Assembly: GCA_016706865.1 (NCBI GenBank)
Contig: JADJIS010000003.1
Location: forward strand, 2,046,001-2,110,000
DNA from: Bacteroidota bacterium
Lineage (GTDB): Bacteria; Bacteroidota; Bacteroidia; Chitinophagales; BACL12
DNA: 64,000 bases
Direction: 5' to 3'
The notes under the pieces were generated by a model, which was not told the origin of the DNA, ran no database searches, and saw nothing but the letters and a program-made list of their open reading frames with translations. Shown here piece by piece: positions 61,626 to 64,000 of the stretch. Position 1 is the stretch's first letter. Each line of letters begins with the position of its first letter. A program made the position numbers and the translations under genes.

Positions 61626-63245
61626 ATGAATCACAAAACTTTATTTATTTTTCTTCAATTCTTGCTTTTTTGCATTATCCGCGTTGAAGGCCAGCCAAAT
61701 ATAGTATGGCAAAAATGCTTAGGTGGGACGGATAATGACTTTTTCAGAGACGCAATTCAGACGTCGGATAATGGATTTATAACTTGTTTATATACTTCAT
61801 CCAATGATGGGGATTTAGCTGGACTCACTTCCACAATGGGTTGGGTCATAAAATTTGATCTGGAATTTAATATCCAATGGGAAAAACATTATAGCACTCC
61901 GGATTTTGGTAATGCCCCTTTGAAGGTGAGAGAATTAAATAACGGTCAATTTGTTTTTGGTGGTAACGGTGGTATTGGTTGTAAGAATTTTCATGGAAGT
62001 ACAGATCTGTTTTTGATGAAAACAAATAGCCTTGGAGATACGCTTTGGAACGCATGTTTTGGCAGCTTCGGATTTGAAGATTTTCAGAATTTTTTGCCTA
62101 CCCTGGATGGTGGGTATCTAATAACAGGCGTAAGTAGTTCGACTGGTGGAGATATTCCCTTTCACTATGGTGCAAGTTCAAACTATGACGCTGTAATTTT
62201 AAAAACAGATAGTATTGGTAATTTACTTTGGTTAAAGAATTTGGGTGGTAGTGCTGATGATAGCCCTTTAGGAAATATTCTTGAGATTGAAAGAGGCTAT
62301 TATGTTGTTCATATCGGATCATTTTCTGATAATTATGACCTTGCAGGAAGTGGAATAAGCGGAGATAAACGCTGGATAATTAAATTAGATAGCATTGGAA
62401 ATATAGTTCATGAAAATATCATTTCAGGCACAAGTGATTTTAATTCATTTACGGGGGAAATTATTTATAATCAAGACAAGATTCTTGCTGTGGGAGCTTC
62501 AAATTCCGGAACTAATATTTTTCCTGATGTTAGTGGTATAGGTGGTCTTTATGACGGTGGATTAGCAGTTTTTGACGATGAATTGAATTTTGTTGATTTA
62601 CAGGTATTTGGAGGCACTGCATCTGATATGATAAAGAGAATTGAGGTGGACGATTTAAATAATTATTATTTATTAGGCTATAGTTATTCCGATGATTTTG
62701 ATTTACCTGACAATTATGACAATAGGGCTGAGTCTGACTACTGGATAATGAAAACAGATGAAAATTTCAATAAGATTTGGAGTAGAAATTTTGGCGGAAT
62801 TGGTGATTGTGGTGAGTTAGGATGCTCCGGGTTTGAAGGTAATTTGATATTAAAAGGAAACATGCTTTATGCGTTTCTCAAAAATACCGTTCCCGATGTT
62901 TTGCCAAGCTATGATATCCAATGTGGTCATATAAGTACATTTGATGAATATGATGGTGATGCCTGGATAGTTGCATTTGATCTGAGTACTGGAATTCAAA
63001 ATTATTTTGATAAAAACGCTATTTCCATATATCCAAATCCAATCTTTGAAGAATTTACAATAGAAATTAATATACCCGGACAATATGCAATTTCGATATT
63101 TGATATGATGGGCTCAAAGGTTTTTACTAGTGTCACCTCAGATTTAGAAACTACTTTAAATTTATCGCACCTTGCTTCAGGATCATATATTTTAATGATG
63201 ACTTCAAATATGAATAATTACAACTTACATTTTATTAAACAATAA
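61626..63245 (+). CDS. Secreted beta-propeller-like protein with T9SS type A signal
   Basis: I prefer the ATG at 61626 over the GTG at 61620; both give the same signal peptide (KTLFIFLQFLLFCIIRVEGQ). The product is about 539 residues. Repeats of about 50-60 residues with pattern GG...D....TSDNGFI....T....G and W.IKLDS.GN (WQKCLGGTDND, LWNACFGSFGFED, LLWLKNLGGSADD, WSRNFGGIGD) suggest a beta-propeller-like fold, as in Bacteroidota secreted proteins often annotated only as T9SS proteins. The C-terminus (ISIYPNPIFEEFTIEINIPGQYAISIFDMMGSKVF ... GSYILMMTSN) is a T9SS type A sorting module. Function is unknown. Confidence 0.85.
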   Translation: MNHKTLFIFLQFLLFCIIRVEGQPNIVWQKCLGGTDNDFFRDAIQTSDNGFITCLYTSSNDGDLAGLTSTMGWVIKFDLEFNIQWEKHYSTPDFGNAPLKVRELNNGQFVFGGNGGIGCKNFHGSTDLFLMKTNSLGDTLWNACFGSFGFEDFQNFLPTLDGGYLITGVSSSTGGDIPFHYGASSNYDAVILKTDSIGNLLWLKNLGGSADDSPLGNILEIERGYYVVHIGSFSDNYDLAGSGISGDKRWIIKLDSIGNIVHENIISGTSDFNSFTGEIIYNQDKILAVGASNSGTNIFPDVSGIGGLYDGGLAVFDDELNFVDLQVFGGTASDMIKRIEVDDLNNYYLLGYSYSDDFDLPDNYDNRAESDYWIMKTDENFNKIWSRNFGGIGDCGELGCSGFEGNLILKGNMLYAFLKNTVPDVLPSYDIQCGHISTFDEYDGDAWIVAFDLSTGIQNYFDKNAISIYPNPIFEEFTIEINIPGQYAISIFDMMGSKVFTSVTSDLETTLNLSHLASGSYILMMTSNMNNYNLHFIKQ

Positions 63246-63249
63246 CATC

Positions 63250-64000
63250 ATGAAATATTTCATTTTTAACATTCTTTTTCTTTTCCAAATCCATTGCAGT
63301 TTAGCACAATGGAATCTTATCGAAGAAAACGTTATGGGTTATCAATGCTATAACGATATAGAATTTATTTCGGATTCGGTTGGATTTGTTGTAACTTATA
63401 ATTTAATTGGCAAAACTGAAAATGCTGGTACCACATGGTCTTTCGATTCAACAAAAATTGGTTTTTTTGATATAATAGATTTTATTAATGCCGATACAGG
63501 AATAATATGTTGTTATCCTGTAGATGGTACAGAAATCATATTAACAATGGATGGTGGTTCTACGTGGTCATTTCCAGATATAGCAGATGTCTCATTTTAT
63601 ATTGATGATATTGAGCTTCTCAATTCAGGAAAAATTAAAATCATAGAATCCATACCTGATAATTTATTGCTCCATAATATTTCAGATTTTTATACAGATT
63701 ATGAAGGCACCATGCTATTGTCTGGCTATGCAACCGACATTGACTTTCCTTCCGTTGATACTGGTTATATGGCTGGTTTTTTTGATATTGAATTTACGTC
63801 ATCGAATGTAATAAGAACTTATGATGGTGGATTAACATGGTTACCAAGTGATTCAGAGTTAAATGGACCTGATCTTGGAATTTGTTTTCCAACTTCACAG
63901 GTGGGATATGGTTATGGAGATGGTTTAACTCAAATTTGGAAATCGGAGGATTACGGTAATATTTGGGAATTATTAGAATGGGATTTTAGTCAGGGGTTAG
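63250..64000 (+). CDS. Secreted BNR/Asp-box repeat protein, 3' end outside window
   Basis: Four bp after the previous stop an ATG opens a frame that stays open for 250 codons to the window end, so the gene is truncated by the window and shares a transcript with its neighbour. The signal peptide is MKYFIFNILFLFQIHCSLAQ. Asp-box-like repeats (S/T-x-D-x-G-x-T-W) appear as LTMDGGSTWSF, RTYDGGLTWLP and KSEDYGNIWELL, typical of sialidase-like or Ycf48-like beta-propellers. A C-terminal T9SS signal would be expected in the missing part, but is not seen. No catalytic residues can be assigned. Confidence 0.8.
   Translation, partial: MKYFIFNILFLFQIHCSLAQWNLIEENVMGYQCYNDIEFISDSVGFVVTYNLIGKTENAGTTWSFDSTKIGFFDIIDFINADTGIICCYPVDGTEIILTMDGGSTWSFPDIADVSFYIDDIELLNSGKIKIIESIPDNLLLHNISDFYTDYEGTMLLSGYATDIDFPSVDTGYMAGFFDIEFTSSNVIRTYDGGLTWLPSDSELNGPDLGICFPTSQVGYGYGDGLTQIWKSEDYGNIWELLEWDFSQGL

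Overview
The window looks like chromosome of an AT-rich Bacteroidota, probably of a Chitinophagales/Saprospirales type; the genus cannot be told from the sequence. The signs are several secreted proteins with type IX secretion (T9SS) C-terminal sorting domains, one gliding-motility-type C-terminus, a SusC/SusD pair, FHS-type sugar transport, a fused alpha/beta 2-oxoacid dehydrogenase E1, and promoters of the Bacteroidota form TTTG or TTG, about 20 nt, then TAnnTTTG or TAnTTTG. I found no tRNA, rRNA, CRISPR array, prophage or intact insertion sequence.

Layout. 1-6.7 kb: the start of a GH57 gene, then four secreted T9SS cargo genes, two of them a tandem pair of 262-residue paralogues with matching promoters and terminators. 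6.8-19.3 kb: housekeeping genes: serA; an envelope cluster (lptD facing away from amidase, mlaD-like and OstA-like genes); an aroA-aroB operon that also carries an ABM-fold protein and a SAM hydroxide adenosyltransferase; and phoH. 19.4-32.5 kb: small enzymes (PaiB-like, VOC and three DinB-like proteins), an operon headed by a CASTOR/POLLUX-like RCK channel, a T9SS type B surface protein, and a CotH-kinase T9SS protein. 32.5-42.9 kb: yebC, a possible small RNA gene, a cold-shock gene, fused E1, two DUF1573 proteins, an aminotransferase, a hydrolase, a membrane protein and a lipoprotein.

42.9-58.9 kb is carbohydrate territory. A GH31 alpha-glucosidase faces an FHS sugar transporter, and a leftward polysaccharide utilization locus follows: SusC, SusD, LamG lipoprotein, a GH144-like glucoamylase-family enzyme, GH3 beta-glucosidase and an NrtR/AraR-like NUDIX regulator. 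The GH144-like plus GH3 pair suggests a beta-1,2-glucan (sophoro-oligosaccharide) substrate. An intrinsic terminator lies inside the operon, between the binding genes and the enzyme genes. 59-64 kb: a Na/Pi cotransporter and two more secreted proteins, the last cut by the window end.

The least explained signal lies between genes. Nearly every long spacer holds short degenerate tandem repeats with a strict 7-nt period. The words differ (GACATAG, GAAGTAG/GAAATAG, CGTGAGT/CGTGAAT, ATTACTC, TTCTGAG/TTCTGGG, GTATCAG, CTCCTTT/CTCCTCT), but the same words return tens of kilobases apart. Mixed with them are palindromic hairpin elements, three tandem ~92-bp palindromes, a four-copy composite repeat and a dispersed 60-nt element.
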